A stretch of DNA of 20,732 bases from JANMDR01 sp031376425 (GCA_031376425.1 JANMDR010000042.1:1-20732), one strand, 5' to 3'. Positions 4,685 through 12,682 are shown, counted from the stretch's first letter. The notes: generated from the letters alone by a model not told the origin. Numbers and translations: made by a program.

Positions 4685-7183
4685 TCATTCATACGCCAAT
4701 GCTTCGCGAACTGACTGGCGGAGTGCCCAGCGCATGAGTAGCCACACCGAAGCCATCACTATCACTATGCCGAAACACACTTGCAAAAATCCGCTCAATG
4801 AAAAATACATGGGTACGTTGACGTGCAGCAAGGTGGATTGTCCCGCTTTAAAAATCATAAAGGTTAATACTAGTGCCAAGGCCAGCGCAAAGACCACGCT
4901 TAACCCCGCCACTGCTAATGCTTCGATAAAAAATAGGCGCTCAATTTGCGACGGCGCGGCACCTAAACTGCGCATGATGCCAATTTCGCGGAGCCGCTCG
5001 GCGATGTTCAGTGCGGTGGTGGCACCCAGTATGATTGCGCCCAATAACGCAATCGCCATTGCCACTATCCGCACCACATCCCCTACAACCTTAAAATGTT
5101 CTTCAAGCGAATCGCGAAAACCTGCGCGAGACATGATGCGCCGGGGGGGCAGCTTTGCCGCTAAGAATGCACTATCAAGTGCCGCAACCACTGGGCCTAA
5201 ATCGGTAGCGCTTGATTTAATGCGCACGCCATTTACGTTTGTATTTATGGCAAGGTTTGCCTCGCCGTTTGTGGGAAGGTTCGTGGCAAGGTTTGCGGCA
5301 ACTATTGCATCATAATTGCGCTCTGGTGCATAAATTGCCGATGTAGCAATTTCCTCCACCACCCCCACTACGCGCACCATCACACGGCGCTCATTTATGC
5401 GTAGTGCCATTGTGTCACCGAGCCTTACCTGCGCAAATTTATCTACGAACATTTGCGTTACTAGTACTTCATTACGAGCATAGCCATACGGCCAACGGCC
5501 TGCCACCAAGGGTAGTTTAAACAAGGTTGTTGGCGTGGTGATGGCACCGACAGCCTCCCCTGTCACCGCCACTGGATAGTCAATCAACACGGCATTATCG
5601 CCATCATGGTGGACAATATTATCGACGCTCTCACCCTCTCGTAAAACCCCAACACCACGTCGGCGCGTTGCTTCCGCAATGGTAACCTCAGGTACGCGCC
5701 TAGCAATTGCCTCCACTATTTCCCGTGGTGCCGCACGGCTAAGAATTAGCTCGATATCATGGCCTTGGTTTTCTAAACTCACATCGATAACGCGCAAAAA
5801 TCCCTCGTACATACTGTTTGTTGTCATTAACAATGCACCGCCGCAACCCAGCGCTACAGTCATAATCAATGAACGCCATGGTCGTCTAAATACATTACGC
5901 AGGGCATAGGTGCCGCCAACGCTAATACCGTTGCGCATTTTAAATATTTTGACAGCAATTTTAGTGCTGCCCGAAGGCGCATTAACGGGAATCTGCATGC
6001 CAGAATCATGCATGGCGGCATGCGCCGTGAGACCTGCTGCGCGGCGAATCACCACGAGTGCCACAACTAACGGTAACGCCAACAGCATGACAATTTGCTG
6101 CCACCGCAAGCTCGGCGGTACTTGCCAATCGGTGATGTCGATATTGAGTGATGTTTGATTAAAGCGCAACAGATAATCACTTGCCACATTACCTAGGGGC
6201 AGCGCGATGATGATAGCTAAGCAAACCAGCGGCAATACGATAATTAAATATTGGCGGACAATTTGCCCAGTGCGTGCCCCTAATGCTTTCATAATGCCCA
6301 TTTGGCGGACTTCTCGACGCATCCAAGCGCTAATAAGATAGCTGGCCAATGCCGTGGCGGATAGCGCTGATAGCACGGCAAACACCACCATCACACGTAG
6401 CAATGCCGTCATCAGCAGAGCATGGGGATGCGCGGTGCTGAGTATATCGATACGCAGTGCGGGGGTGCCGTTGGCAGCTAATATTGCCTCTAGGCGCTTC
6501 GCAAATTCTGCGCCATTATTTGCCCTCTGCTCAGACACGGCAGAGGACTTGCGCTTAATTAGGAGTTGATTCATCGATTGCGCTTGGCCGATTTGTGCTG
6601 CGCCTTCAGGCGTTGTATAGCCGTAAATGATGCGCTCCTGCTGGCTTGGTGCAACCATCGGATCATGCACCAACCCTAGTTGCGCGATGTTGCTGATTTC
6701 GCCCGAAGGCGTGCGTACTTGCAGGCTATCGCTAGCGGTCAATCCCAGCAGCGCACGGCCTGATTGTTCGATGAAAATTCCGGTGTCGGCTTTCGGCCAA
6801 GGCACATCACGCGCATCATGCAGGTGCACTACGCCCAGTGCTTGATTAGAAAAATTGGGTTTGATTATCAGACTTAGCGGTAACCATGTACCGTCTTTGG
6901 CGCGCACCCGCGTAACCGCCGTACGGCGCATGTCTACAGTGGCAACACCATCAATCTGCACCACCTTTGCTAACAAGGCAGCATCTACCACATCAAGCCA
7001 AATAGCCATATCCGGTGCTTGTGCGGATACAACACTTTTGTCTATTTCACGCCGCAAGATTTCACGGGTATTTAGTGCTGCCATGACCCCTGCAGCACCT
7101 AAAATTAACACAAGTAAAATCGCACCCATCGACAGCCAGTTAAGCCGTACATCTCCGACTGCTTTGCGAAATTGCATTCTCAT
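4685..7183 (-). CDS. ABC transporter permease, FtsX/MacB-like with two FtsX domains
   Basis: 832 residues. One N-terminal membrane helix (about 18-38) is followed by a large extracytoplasmic domain (about 40-255). The first FtsX module has helices near 262-286, 312-332 and 361-380, and the coupling motif 'MRREVRQMGIMKALGARTGQIVRQY'. A second half begins 'GGTYALRNVFRRPWRSLIM' with a helix at 437-455, then another external domain. The second FtsX module has helices near 703-725, 750-778 and 797-818, and 'AERLREIGIMRSLGAAPSQIERL'. This architecture matches exporters or lipoprotein-release type permeases rather than importers. Its ATG overlaps the ATPase stop by four bases (ATGA), so the two are translationally coupled. 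Residues about 627-651 are a low-complexity Ala/Asn/Thr/Leu insertion. Substrate cannot be told; peptide, lipoprotein or drug are possibilities. Confidence 0.92.
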   Translation of the reverse strand: MRMQFRKAVGDVRLNWLSMGAILLVLILGAAGVMAALNTREILRREIDKSVVSAQAPDMAIWLDVVDAALLAKVVQIDGVATVDMRRTAVTRVRAKDGTWLPLSLIIKPNFSNQALGVVHLHDARDVPWPKADTGIFIEQSGRALLGLTASDSLQVRTPSGEISNIAQLGLVHDPMVAPSQQERIIYGYTTPEGAAQIGQAQSMNQLLIKRKSSAVSEQRANNGAEFAKRLEAILAANGTPALRIDILSTAHPHALLMTALLRVMVVFAVLSALSATALASYLISAWMRREVRQMGIMKALGARTGQIVRQYLIIVLPLVCLAIIIALPLGNVASDYLLRFNQTSLNIDITDWQVPPSLRWQQIVMLLALPLVVALVVIRRAAGLTAHAAMHDSGMQIPVNAPSGSTKIAVKIFKMRNGISVGGTYALRNVFRRPWRSLIMTVALGCGGALLMTTNSMYEGFLRVIDVSLENQGHDIELILSRAAPREIVEAIARRVPEVTIAEATRRRGVGVLREGESVDNIVHHDGDNAVLIDYPVAVTGEAVGAITTPTTLFKLPLVAGRWPYGYARNEVLVTQMFVDKFAQVRLGDTMALRINERRVMVRVVGVVEEIATSAIYAPERNYDAIVAANLATNLPTNGEANLAINTNVNGVRIKSSATDLGPVVAALDSAFLAAKLPPRRIMSRAGFRDSLEEHFKVVGDVVRIVAMAIALLGAIILGATTALNIAERLREIGIMRSLGAAPSQIERLFFIEALAVAGLSVVFALALALVLTFMIFKAGQSTLLHVNVPMYFSLSGFLQVCFGIVIVMASVWLLMRWALRQSVREALAYE

Positions 7184-7962
7184 TTTGGCACCGCTGGCAG
7201 GCGCATATCGTCCACAATGGCACCATCATGAATGCGAATTACGCGATGCGCTGATTCCGCCATTTTTGGATCATGCGTGACGACTAATAGTGTTTTTCCC
7301 TGTGCGGCAAGCAGCGCAAACACACTGCAAATATCGGCCGCTGTTTCGCTATCAAGATTACCGGTTGGTTCATCCGCCAAAATAATGGGCGGATCATTTG
7401 CCATCGCCCGCGCAATAGCGGCACGTTGTTGCTGGCCGCCTGACAATGCAGACGGCAGCTTGTCAGCGTGTTCCGCAATACCCACCATTGCAATCAGCGC
7501 CAGTGCCCGCGTGCGCCGTTCCCGTGGTGCAATGACGCCTACAAACTCCATCGCGAGCATGACGTTTTCAGCTATGGTTAAGGTGGGCAATAGTTGAAAG
7601 AACTGAAACACCACGCCAATATTGCGGCCGCGCCAAGTTGCCAGCGCATTTTCAGATTGTTGCGATAAATCCGCACCAGCAACGCGCACAGTGCCACTGC
7701 TGGGGCGATCTAAACCTGCCACTAAATTCAGTAGCGTTGATTTACCACTTCCCGACTTACCGATCATTACAACATATTCGCCACGGTCAATTTGCAGGGA
7801 AACCGGCTCCAGCCCGCGCATTGGCACACCATTGCGCACACCGTAATATTTGCTCGCCTGTATCAGTTCGATATTGGGCGCCAGCAATGCACCAGCACTG
7901 GAAACAAGCGGTAATGCATTCGATTGTGAGTCTAAATTTAAGCTCACGGTTGAATTGAGCAT
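7180..7962 (-). CDS. ABC transporter ATP-binding protein, LolD/MacB type
   Basis: 260 residues. Complete nucleotide-binding domain: Walker A GKSGSGKST (68-76), Q-loop FQFFQLLP (Q120), signature LSGGQQQR (173-180), Walker B IILADEP (193-199) with the D-loop GNLDS (201-205), and switch His in VVTHD (H230). 'E-x-x-A-T-W-R-G-R-N-I-G-V-V-F-Q' and 'LPTLTIAENV' are typical of the LolD/MacB/FtsE class. The first 30 residues before 'IELIQASKYYG' are an unusual Ser/Leu/Ala-rich extension, and no Shine-Dalgarno precedes the ATG at 7962, so the true start may lie a little inside. It powers the permease encoded immediately downstream (four-base overlap). Promoter and palindromic operator lie just upstream, shared with the divergent DUF2975/XRE pair. 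Confidence 0.94.
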   Translation of the reverse strand: MLNSTVSLNLDSQSNALPLVSSAGALLAPNIELIQASKYYGVRNGVPMRGLEPVSLQIDRGEYVVMIGKSGSGKSTLLNLVAGLDRPSSGTVRVAGADLSQQSENALATWRGRNIGVVFQFFQLLPTLTIAENVMLAMEFVGVIAPRERRTRALALIAMVGIAEHADKLPSALSGGQQQRAAIARAMANDPPIILADEPTGNLDSETAADICSVFALLAAQGKTLLVVTHDPKMAESAHRVIRIHDGAIVDDMRLPAVPK

Positions 7963-7996
7963 AAGAAACTGAGCCAGACTAAAATAGGTTAGAATG

Positions 7997-8025
7997 GCTA
8001 TATTACACTAATTAATTACTGTAAA
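7997..8025 (-). promoter_or_regulatory. Putative sigma70 promoter of the ABC exporter operon
   Basis: On the minus strand, TTTACA (8020-8025; five of six to TTGACA) is followed after exactly 17 bases by TATAGC (7997-8002; four of six to TATAAT). This would start transcription near 7990 and leave a leader of about 28 bases before the ATPase ATG at 7962. The spacer is occupied by a palindrome, implying repression. Confidence 0.5.
8003..8024. promoter_or_regulatory. Near-perfect 22-bp palindrome, candidate operator
   Basis: The sequence reads TTACA, then CTAATTAATTAC, then TGTAA. It equals its own reverse complement except for one symmetric pair of positions (6 and 17, both C), so 20 of 22 bases are symmetric. 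It lies in the 90-bp gap between the divergent exporter and DUF2975/XRE operons, covering the inner part of the exporter -35 and the whole spacer to its -10. The obvious candidate ligand is the XRE-family protein encoded at 8610-8861; this is inference. Confidence 0.5.
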
Positions 8026-8052
8026 ACAATAATTTTATACGGGAATACAATA

Positions 8053-8610
8053 ATGAACGAGAATCACTTTGCCGTCACAAAACTATGCCATGTTATTCGT
8101 TGGGCAAGCTTGCTGTTCCTGGCTATCGTCTTCGTCGTACAAATAATTTCTTTGTTCATACCGACTGCGTACTTCACAGGCCTAGCCCCATTGATGCAGC
8201 TCAACTTAGCGGGAATCTCAACGCAGGTGATTACGCAGCTCAGTTTTGATCAGCGCGTGCTCGTGGCGCTGTTGAGTGCGCCGCTATTGGGTGCGCTACT
8301 TTGGGCGTTTAATCATTTAAGAAAACTACTGATCAGTTTTGAACGCAACGATTTTTTCAGCCGAACAGCAGTTACACATTTACGTGCGTTTGCCGGATGG
8401 ATTCTGGTGGCGAAGATTCTGGCGTGGTTGACTGTCCATTTACGCGTTGGCGTAATTGGACATATGATGGCCGATGATAGGCTACGCTCTAAGATTAGCC
8501 TTGCAGGCGACGATTTCACGGTGTTAGTGCTATGTGTTCTCTTTTTTCTTATTGCCCGCGCGATGGAAATTGGCCAAGCGGCAGTGGAAGAAAATAAGGA
8601 ATTTGTCTAG
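8053..8610 (+). CDS. DUF2975 family membrane protein
   Basis: 185 residues with four predicted membrane segments at about 17-36, 68-88, 113-130 and 155-172. The end 'FLIARAMEIGQAAVEENKEF' matches the conserved closing stretch of DUF2975 proteins, as does the acidic-basic linker 'FERNDFFSRTAVTHLRAFAGWIL' ('NPF-like' in relatives). DUF2975 genes are very often followed by a small YozG-like XRE regulator, as here, where the TAG stop overlaps the GTG start by one base. The family is suspected to be a membrane partner that senses a signal or modulates the regulator, but no mechanism is established. The gene is divergent from an ABC exporter with a shared palindrome upstream, suggesting one regulon. 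Confidence 0.85.
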   Translation: MNENHFAVTKLCHVIRWASLLFLAIVFVVQIISLFIPTAYFTGLAPLMQLNLAGISTQVITQLSFDQRVLVALLSAPLLGALLWAFNHLRKLLISFERNDFFSRTAVTHLRAFAGWILVAKILAWLTVHLRVGVIGHMMADDRLRSKISLAGDDFTVLVLCVLFFLIARAMEIGQAAVEENKEFV

Positions 8611-8861
8611 TGGCTATTATTGTTAATTTAGATGTGATGCTGGCGCGCCACAAACTTAAATCAAAAGACTTGGCCGCCTATGTGGGCATCACCGAACAGA
8701 ATTTATCGCTTTTAAAATCCGGCAAAGTAAAAGGGATTCGCTTTTCCACCCTCACCCTAATTTGTAAACGTCTGCAGTGCCAACCGGGGGATATTTTAGA
8801 ATATCGTGATTCGCCGAGCGATGATGAAAACAGCGGCGCGGCGCTTGGAGATGATTTATAG
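8610..8861 (+). CDS. XRE-family (YozG/HTH_26-like) transcriptional regulator
   Basis: 83 residues, starting with the GTG at 8610, which overlaps the preceding stop by one base; AAGGA at about 8596-8600 supplies the ribosome site. The Cro/C1-type helix-turn-helix covers about 5-62: 'MLARHKLKSKDLAAYVGITE' (helix 1, turn, helix 2), 'QNLSLLKSGKVKGIRFSTLT' (recognition helix and next) and 'LICKRLQCQPGDILEY', the sequence typical of YozG-like regulators. The acidic tail (SPSDDENSGAALGDDL) is disordered. The domain is small and probably dimeric, consistent with a palindromic operator. I infer that it autoregulates and controls the divergent ABC exporter through the 8003-8024 palindrome. Confidence 0.9.
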   Translation: MAIIVNLDVMLARHKLKSKDLAAYVGITEQNLSLLKSGKVKGIRFSTLTLICKRLQCQPGDILEYRDSPSDDENSGAALGDDL

Positions 8862-8905
8862 GTATCGTCAGGAATTAAACCGCAACCCTCATGACGGTGA
8901 TGAAC

Positions 8906-9451
8906 CTACACGCGTTCCAATGCATGATGTGGTAGCGGCGGCAAAATAACGTTAATGACATCACCGCTCACGATAAGGCCTGCACAAGTCACAACCCCCA
9001 TTACACCTGCCTTGCGAACTAATGTGCCGTCGGCATTTCTATCAAGCACTGCGGCAGTCAAGCCAAGCCTAAACGCATCGAGTTGCGCACAAGGGTTTCG
9101 CAGCCCGGTAATAGTCACCACCGCAGAGGGTCCAATTGCCAGTTGCGTGCCCCTCGGTAGGTTCAGCAAGTTGATACCTGATGTAGTGATATTTTCACCG
9201 ATATCACCCGGCGTTAAATGAAAGCCCTTCAACGCAAGCTCGGCGAACAGCTCGCTGTGCAAAAGATGTACTTGTCTTAAGTTTGGTTGCGTGGGGTCGG
9301 CAGCCACTCTGGAACGATGCTTCACCAAAGCGCCACAGTGCGCGTCCCCTACTACACCTAATTTTTCTTGCAGCGCAATGTGATCAACAGTTTGCTTTGA
9401 AAACGAATGCGTGCCACTGGCATTAACAGCCAATACTTTACCCGAAGGCAT
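8906..9451 (-). CDS. MOSC domain protein
   Basis: 181 residues from the ATG at 9451; a GTG three bases earlier (9454) is also possible. The G-rich tract GAGGGGGGG just upstream (about 9457-9465) is placed correctly for the ATG. MOSC landmarks are clear: 'GVVGDAHCGALVKHRSRV' (about 32-49), 'QVHLLHSELF', 'LTPGDIGENITTSGINLLNL', 'LPRGTQLAIGPSAVVTITGL' and the conserved cysteine in 'RNPCAQLD'. That cysteine coordinates molybdenum cofactor or carries sulfur in MOSC proteins such as YiiM and mARC. The sequence is YiiM-like but shorter, lacking the C-terminal three-helix region. It is 21 bases after a PPOX flavoprotein gene on the same strand, a likely two-gene operon. Substrate unknown; N-hydroxylated compounds are a family precedent. 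Confidence 0.9.
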   Translation of the reverse strand: MPSGKVLAVNASGTHSFSKQTVDHIALQEKLGVVGDAHCGALVKHRSRVAADPTQPNLRQVHLLHSELFAELALKGFHLTPGDIGENITTSGINLLNLPRGTQLAIGPSAVVTITGLRNPCAQLDAFRLGLTAAVLDRNADGTLVRKAGVMGVVTCAGLIVSGDVINVILPPLPHHALERV

Positions 9452-9472
9452 CACTACCCCCCCTCACTATAC

Positions 9473-10018
9473 TTACTCATCCAAGCCAATTAATCCATCC
9501 AAACTAAGGGCATTTTTGCGCCGCCGGTAGTCCTGTAGTTCTACTTCGCCCTTGGCGACATGTGATTTCTTGAGGATGTCACGGTCTTGTTTAAACTCAA
9601 GAATCGGCACCGCGAATCCACAGGAATCACTGATGCGAATCGTCTCAGCGGTAATGATGGCACGCACACCAAACTGGGCAGGAAACAGCGCTAGTAGGCT
9701 CTGCCATCGTGGTGATTGGGCAGTGTGTACCGTGCCTTTGCCATGCAGCCGCACGATCTTGGGGGAATCTGCAAACGCACAAAACATAAACACGATTCGC
9801 CCATTCTCTTTCAGGTGCGCCACCGTTTCAATACCACTACCGGTTAAATCCAGATAAGCCACTTCACGCGGCGAGACCACACGAAAAGAATCCATACCTT
9901 TTGGCGAACAGTTAACTAAGCCCGCCGTTGCCAGCGGCGCACTAGCCACAAAGAACATGTGCTGCTGCGCCATCCACTGCGCCAATTCGGCGGTAATTTC
10001 CTCGTATACTTTGCCCAT
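9473..10018 (-). CDS. Pyridoxamine 5'-phosphate oxidase (PPOX) family FMN-binding protein
   Basis: 181 residues, starting MGKVYEEITAELAQWMAQQH. The split-barrel flavin fold shows in 'MFFVASAPLATAGLVNCSPK' with 'SPKG-D' (about 38-43), 'VAYLDLTGSG' and 'TVAHLKENGRIVFMFCAFAD' (about 66-84), followed by 'IVRLHGKGTVH'. This is the signature of the PPOX group related to Rv1155-like or HugZ-like proteins of about 180 residues, which bind FMN or F420 and reduce small molecules. The C-terminal part ('CGFAVPILEFKQDRDIL', 'YRRRKNALSLDGL') also matches this group: 'CGYSVPxMxxxxxR'. No strong Shine-Dalgarno precedes the ATG at 10018. It precedes the MOSC gene by 21 bases, so the two redox-type proteins are probably co-expressed. 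Exact reaction unknown. Confidence 0.9.
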   Translation of the reverse strand: MGKVYEEITAELAQWMAQQHMFFVASAPLATAGLVNCSPKGMDSFRVVSPREVAYLDLTGSGIETVAHLKENGRIVFMFCAFADSPKIVRLHGKGTVHTAQSPRWQSLLALFPAQFGVRAIITAETIRISDSCGFAVPILEFKQDRDILKKSHVAKGEVELQDYRRRKNALSLDGLIGLDE

Positions 10019-10104
10019 GGTTGCTGCCCCAAAACTGCTAGTTTAATCAAAATTTATCTGTGGTTAACCGCAACGATAGACAACGCCCAATCTAGGCTAG
10101 GCTA

Positions 10105-10512
10105 CTACTTCTTGCTACGCTCAGCGACTAGTACAAAAACCGCAATCGCACTCACCAGCCCAAACCCAAACACGCCGATGTTCATGCCGAGCAGTAATTT
10201 TTCAGTGCCGTCTGCATGAAGCATGGAGCCGCCGTAGCTGCCTTGTAAAAACCACGCGATAAAAAAACCGCCGGTGACAAGAAGCGTCCAAACTGCCGCC
10301 TCAGTCAGTTTGGATTCGCGCCATATTTTCCAAAGGCAATACATCGCAATCATTGAGTTAGTGGCAAGCTGCCACACTTCATGCAAACGCGCATGTGCAG
10401 GCCATGCTGGGTTAAAAACATGGGTGGCGTTAAGCTCCAAAAAGGGCACCACCGCGCCAAACACGAGGGCGCAGAATGTGAGCAGTATTTTTTTAGTAAG
10501 TTGAAATTTCAT
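10105..10512 (-). CDS. Small four-helix integral membrane protein
   Basis: 135 residues. AGGAG lies seven bases before the ATG at 10512, a well-placed ribosome site. Four membrane segments are visible near 8-25, 47-62, 71-88 and 107-128. The first extramembrane stretch, ELNATHVFNPAWPAHARLHE, followed by VWQL, is distinctive and recurs in a family of small bacterial membrane proteins ('E-x-N-x-T-H-x-x-N-P-x-W-P-x-H-A-R-x-H'), possibly DUF6640, though I cannot confirm the number. The conserved His/Glu/Asn set near the membrane face suggests a metal or substrate site, but this is speculation. It ends with basic residues (ERSKK), fitting a cytoplasmic C-terminus. It stands alone on the minus strand between the MDR oxidoreductase and the PPOX gene, with roughly 200 bp upstream. 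Confidence 0.8.
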   Translation of the reverse strand: MKFQLTKKILLTFCALVFGAVVPFLELNATHVFNPAWPAHARLHEVWQLATNSMIAMYCLWKIWRESKLTEAAVWTLLVTGGFFIAWFLQGSYGGSMLHADGTEKLLLGMNIGVFGFGLVSAIAVFVLVAERSKK

Positions 10513-10711
10513 TGACGCTCCTATGTTCGTTAGTGGTTTAGAATTTTAAATTTAGTGTAACTAAGATAGCGACTCAAAAATATCGCCTCTATTGATCCAC
10601 ATCATAGACATCGAGTAAAACCCCAATAACGTTGAGCCGGCTATTGTCTACCATCAAAATATTCATCACGTCGCCACGAGTAATGATTCAGGGGTGCTAC
10701 ACAAAAACGTC

Positions 10712-11698
10712 CTATGCTACGACCAAAACCACATTGCCCTTCTTGCGTCCGCTATCCACATAACGGTGTGCTTCAACAATTTGCTCGAACCGATAGCGTC
10801 GGTCAATAACGGGCTTAAATTCTTTAGCTTCGGTGAGTTCGGCTAGAAAGCGCAGGTCTGCGGCGGATGCTGTGATGGGACCGGCAACTATTTTTTTGTC
10901 TGCAGTCAGCTGTGTCCAAGCAATTGCTAGCATCTCTGGTAAGGTTGCTACCGCTGCCAATAGTCGCCCATTTTTGCTCAACGACGATTTCGCGCGCGCA
11001 AATGGAATGTTGCCGACGGTATCAAAAATTACATCATAGGTTTGACCATTTTGCGTAAAATCGTCTTTGGTATAATCGATCACATGGTCAGCTTTCAAAA
11101 ACTGCATTAGTGCAACATTGCCAGCGCTACAAACTGCGGTAACCTCTGCACCAAAATGTTTTGCGAGCTGAACCGCAGCACTGCCCACCGATCCGGACGC
11201 GCCGTTAATCAGAATTTTTTCCCCGCGTTGTAACTTACTTTTATGTAAAAATGCCAGTGCCGTGGTACCGCCAAAAGACAATGCCGCCGCTTCAACAAAG
11301 CTTAAATTACTGGGCTTCAGCGCTAACACGCCATCTTCTGGCAAGCATTTATATTGCACATAACAGCCCATGGTAGGATCGGTAAACGCAAAAACCGCAT
11401 CGCCTCGTTTGAACGCCATGACGCCCTGACCCACCGCTTCGACCACACCTGCCAATTCCGTGCCTAAGATATTTTGTTTTGGCTTAGTCAAACCAAAAAC
11501 TAAACGCATCATAAAACCAAAGCCCAGCGGCACATTGAGACTGCGCACCCGACAGTCGCCTGAGGTTACCGTGGTTGCATGAATTTTTATTAGGACTTCA
11601 TGGGGCTTGGGCAAAGGCTTTTCGATGTCTCTTAATTGAAGAACATCGGGGGCACCATATTTTTCGCAGATAATCGCTTTAATTTTCTTACCTTTCAT
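10712..11698 (-). CDS. Zinc-independent MDR-family NAD(P)-dependent oxidoreductase (quinone-reductase-like)
   Basis: 328 residues. N-terminal GroES-like fold: 'MKAI-like' start, 'GAPDVLQLRDIEKPLPKPHE', 'VLIKIHATTVTSGDCRVR', 'ILGTELAGVVEAVGQGV' and 'FKRGDAVFAF'. Rossmann cofactor-binding core: 'ILINGASGSVGSAAVQLAKH' (about 162-181), where the A/G-x-G-x-x-G pattern favours NADP(H), then 'VIDYTKDDF', 'YDVIFDTVGN' and the C-terminal 'HRYVDSGRKKGNVVL'. The catalytic-zinc cysteines and the structural-zinc four-cysteine loop of classic alcohol dehydrogenases are absent, so it is of the quinone oxidoreductase/enoyl reductase branch. The natural substrate is unknown; relatives reduce quinones or activated alkenes. 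No clear Shine-Dalgarno precedes the ATG at 11698. A trace of the GTAGGGGC repeat lies directly upstream. It appears to be transcribed alone. Confidence 0.93.
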   Translation of the reverse strand: MKGKKIKAIICEKYGAPDVLQLRDIEKPLPKPHEVLIKIHATTVTSGDCRVRSLNVPLGFGFMMRLVFGLTKPKQNILGTELAGVVEAVGQGVMAFKRGDAVFAFTDPTMGCYVQYKCLPEDGVLALKPSNLSFVEAAALSFGGTTALAFLHKSKLQRGEKILINGASGSVGSAAVQLAKHFGAEVTAVCSAGNVALMQFLKADHVIDYTKDDFTQNGQTYDVIFDTVGNIPFARAKSSLSKNGRLLAAVATLPEMLAIAWTQLTADKKIVAGPITASAADLRFLAELTEAKEFKPVIDRRYRFEQIVEAHRYVDSGRKKGNVVLVVA

Positions 11699-11839
11699 CG
11701 TTACGGCCAGCCCCTACGTAACGTTTGATGTTGGCGCTGCAATGTTGGTGCTGCGATGCCCGAGCGTAGATAGGCACCGTGTGAGGGTCTGCGGGAAGTG
11801 GCACGTGCGCAATATCTAGCTTATCCGATACGCTCATTG

Positions 11840-12682
11840 TTATCTCTTAATTCTTGCCAGCAACCTTGCAAAGGACGCTCTATATTCCAGACTCTTAGAA
11901 GCATTGTTATGCCCAGCGCCAGAAACAACCAGAAGCTCCTTACGCGTCTCGTCGACGATTGCGGCTGAATAGAGCTGGGCAGACATTTCGCTTCTGGTGG
12001 TTTTATCTTCCTGCCCCACAACGATCAATACTGGTTCGTCAAGCGTACGCATAACGGCTAAATTACCTTTGCCTTTGAGGCTACCTTGAACTTCGCCGCG
12101 ACGTATCAGCATACTGTTATCAACAAATCCTTGAACCCAGTCTTCGGCTGTCGTCGCCGACGATTCCAACACGAGCGCATCGAGGGAGCGACGCTTCGCC
12201 ACTTCCCCCGCCATAAAACTACCGAGCGATTGCCCATGCACGATAATGGGTGGGCCTTGGTATTGGGGAAGCGCCCTTACAAAATCGTAAGTTTCAACGG
12301 CATCCTCCATTAGTGCATCGAGTGTTGCTGCCCCCGTACTCCCCCCATATCCACGATGATCCGCTATCAGCACATCTACCGGATGCGGCGCATAAATGTC
12401 AAGAACGCTTTGATAAAATCTGCTGATGGTAAAGCTATTGCCACCGAAATAAAGCACTAACGCTTTTGAGTCTGGCCGACTAAATTGAGCCGCATAGAGA
12501 TTCGCGCCACCTTTACGGGGCATATCAATGGTGCGCACCGACCAGAAACCATCAGGGCTCGGGCCATTAGCCAGCTTTTCGCCCGGAGTTGGCCGAATTA
12601 GGGCATTTTCGCTAACACTTGCCACGCAACCGGTGATACCCACCAATATGCCGACCAGCATGACTGATATAAAAATTTTCAT
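11840..12682 (-). CDS. Alpha/beta-hydrolase lipoprotein (serine hydrolase)
   Basis: 280 residues. The signal peptide MKIFISVMLVGILVGITGC ends in a lipobox I-T-G-C, so Cys19 should be lipidated and the enzyme anchored facing the periplasm. The hydrolase fold has an oxyanion strand 'LVLYFGGNSFTISRFY' (about 75-90), 'LIADHRGYGGSTG' (about 105-117), nucleophile elbow G-Q-S-L-G with Ser152, acid 'VVGQED' (Asp226) and catalytic His in 'GAGHNN' (His258). The complete Ser-Asp-His triad is present and spacing fits BAAT/'bem46'-like peptidase or esterase relatives. AAGGA lies ten bases before the ATG at 12682, supporting the start. No close operon partner: 141 bp to the oxidoreductase downstream, 380 bp upstream. 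Substrate unknown. Confidence 0.9.
   Translation of the reverse strand: MKIFISVMLVGILVGITGCVASVSENALIRPTPGEKLANGPSPDGFWSVRTIDMPRKGGANLYAAQFSRPDSKALVLYFGGNSFTISRFYQSVLDIYAPHPVDVLIADHRGYGGSTGAATLDALMEDAVETYDFVRALPQYQGPPIIVHGQSLGSFMAGEVAKRRSLDALVLESSATTAEDWVQGFVDNSMLIRRGEVQGSLKGKGNLAVMRTLDEPVLIVVGQEDKTTRSEMSAQLYSAAIVDETRKELLVVSGAGHNNASKSLEYRASFARLLARIKR

Noticed and set aside
4734..5315. 193-codon plus-strand frame opposite the ABC permease
   Set aside because: Antisense to a well-supported permease gene, with low-complexity Ser/Ala/Thr composition typical of shadow frames.
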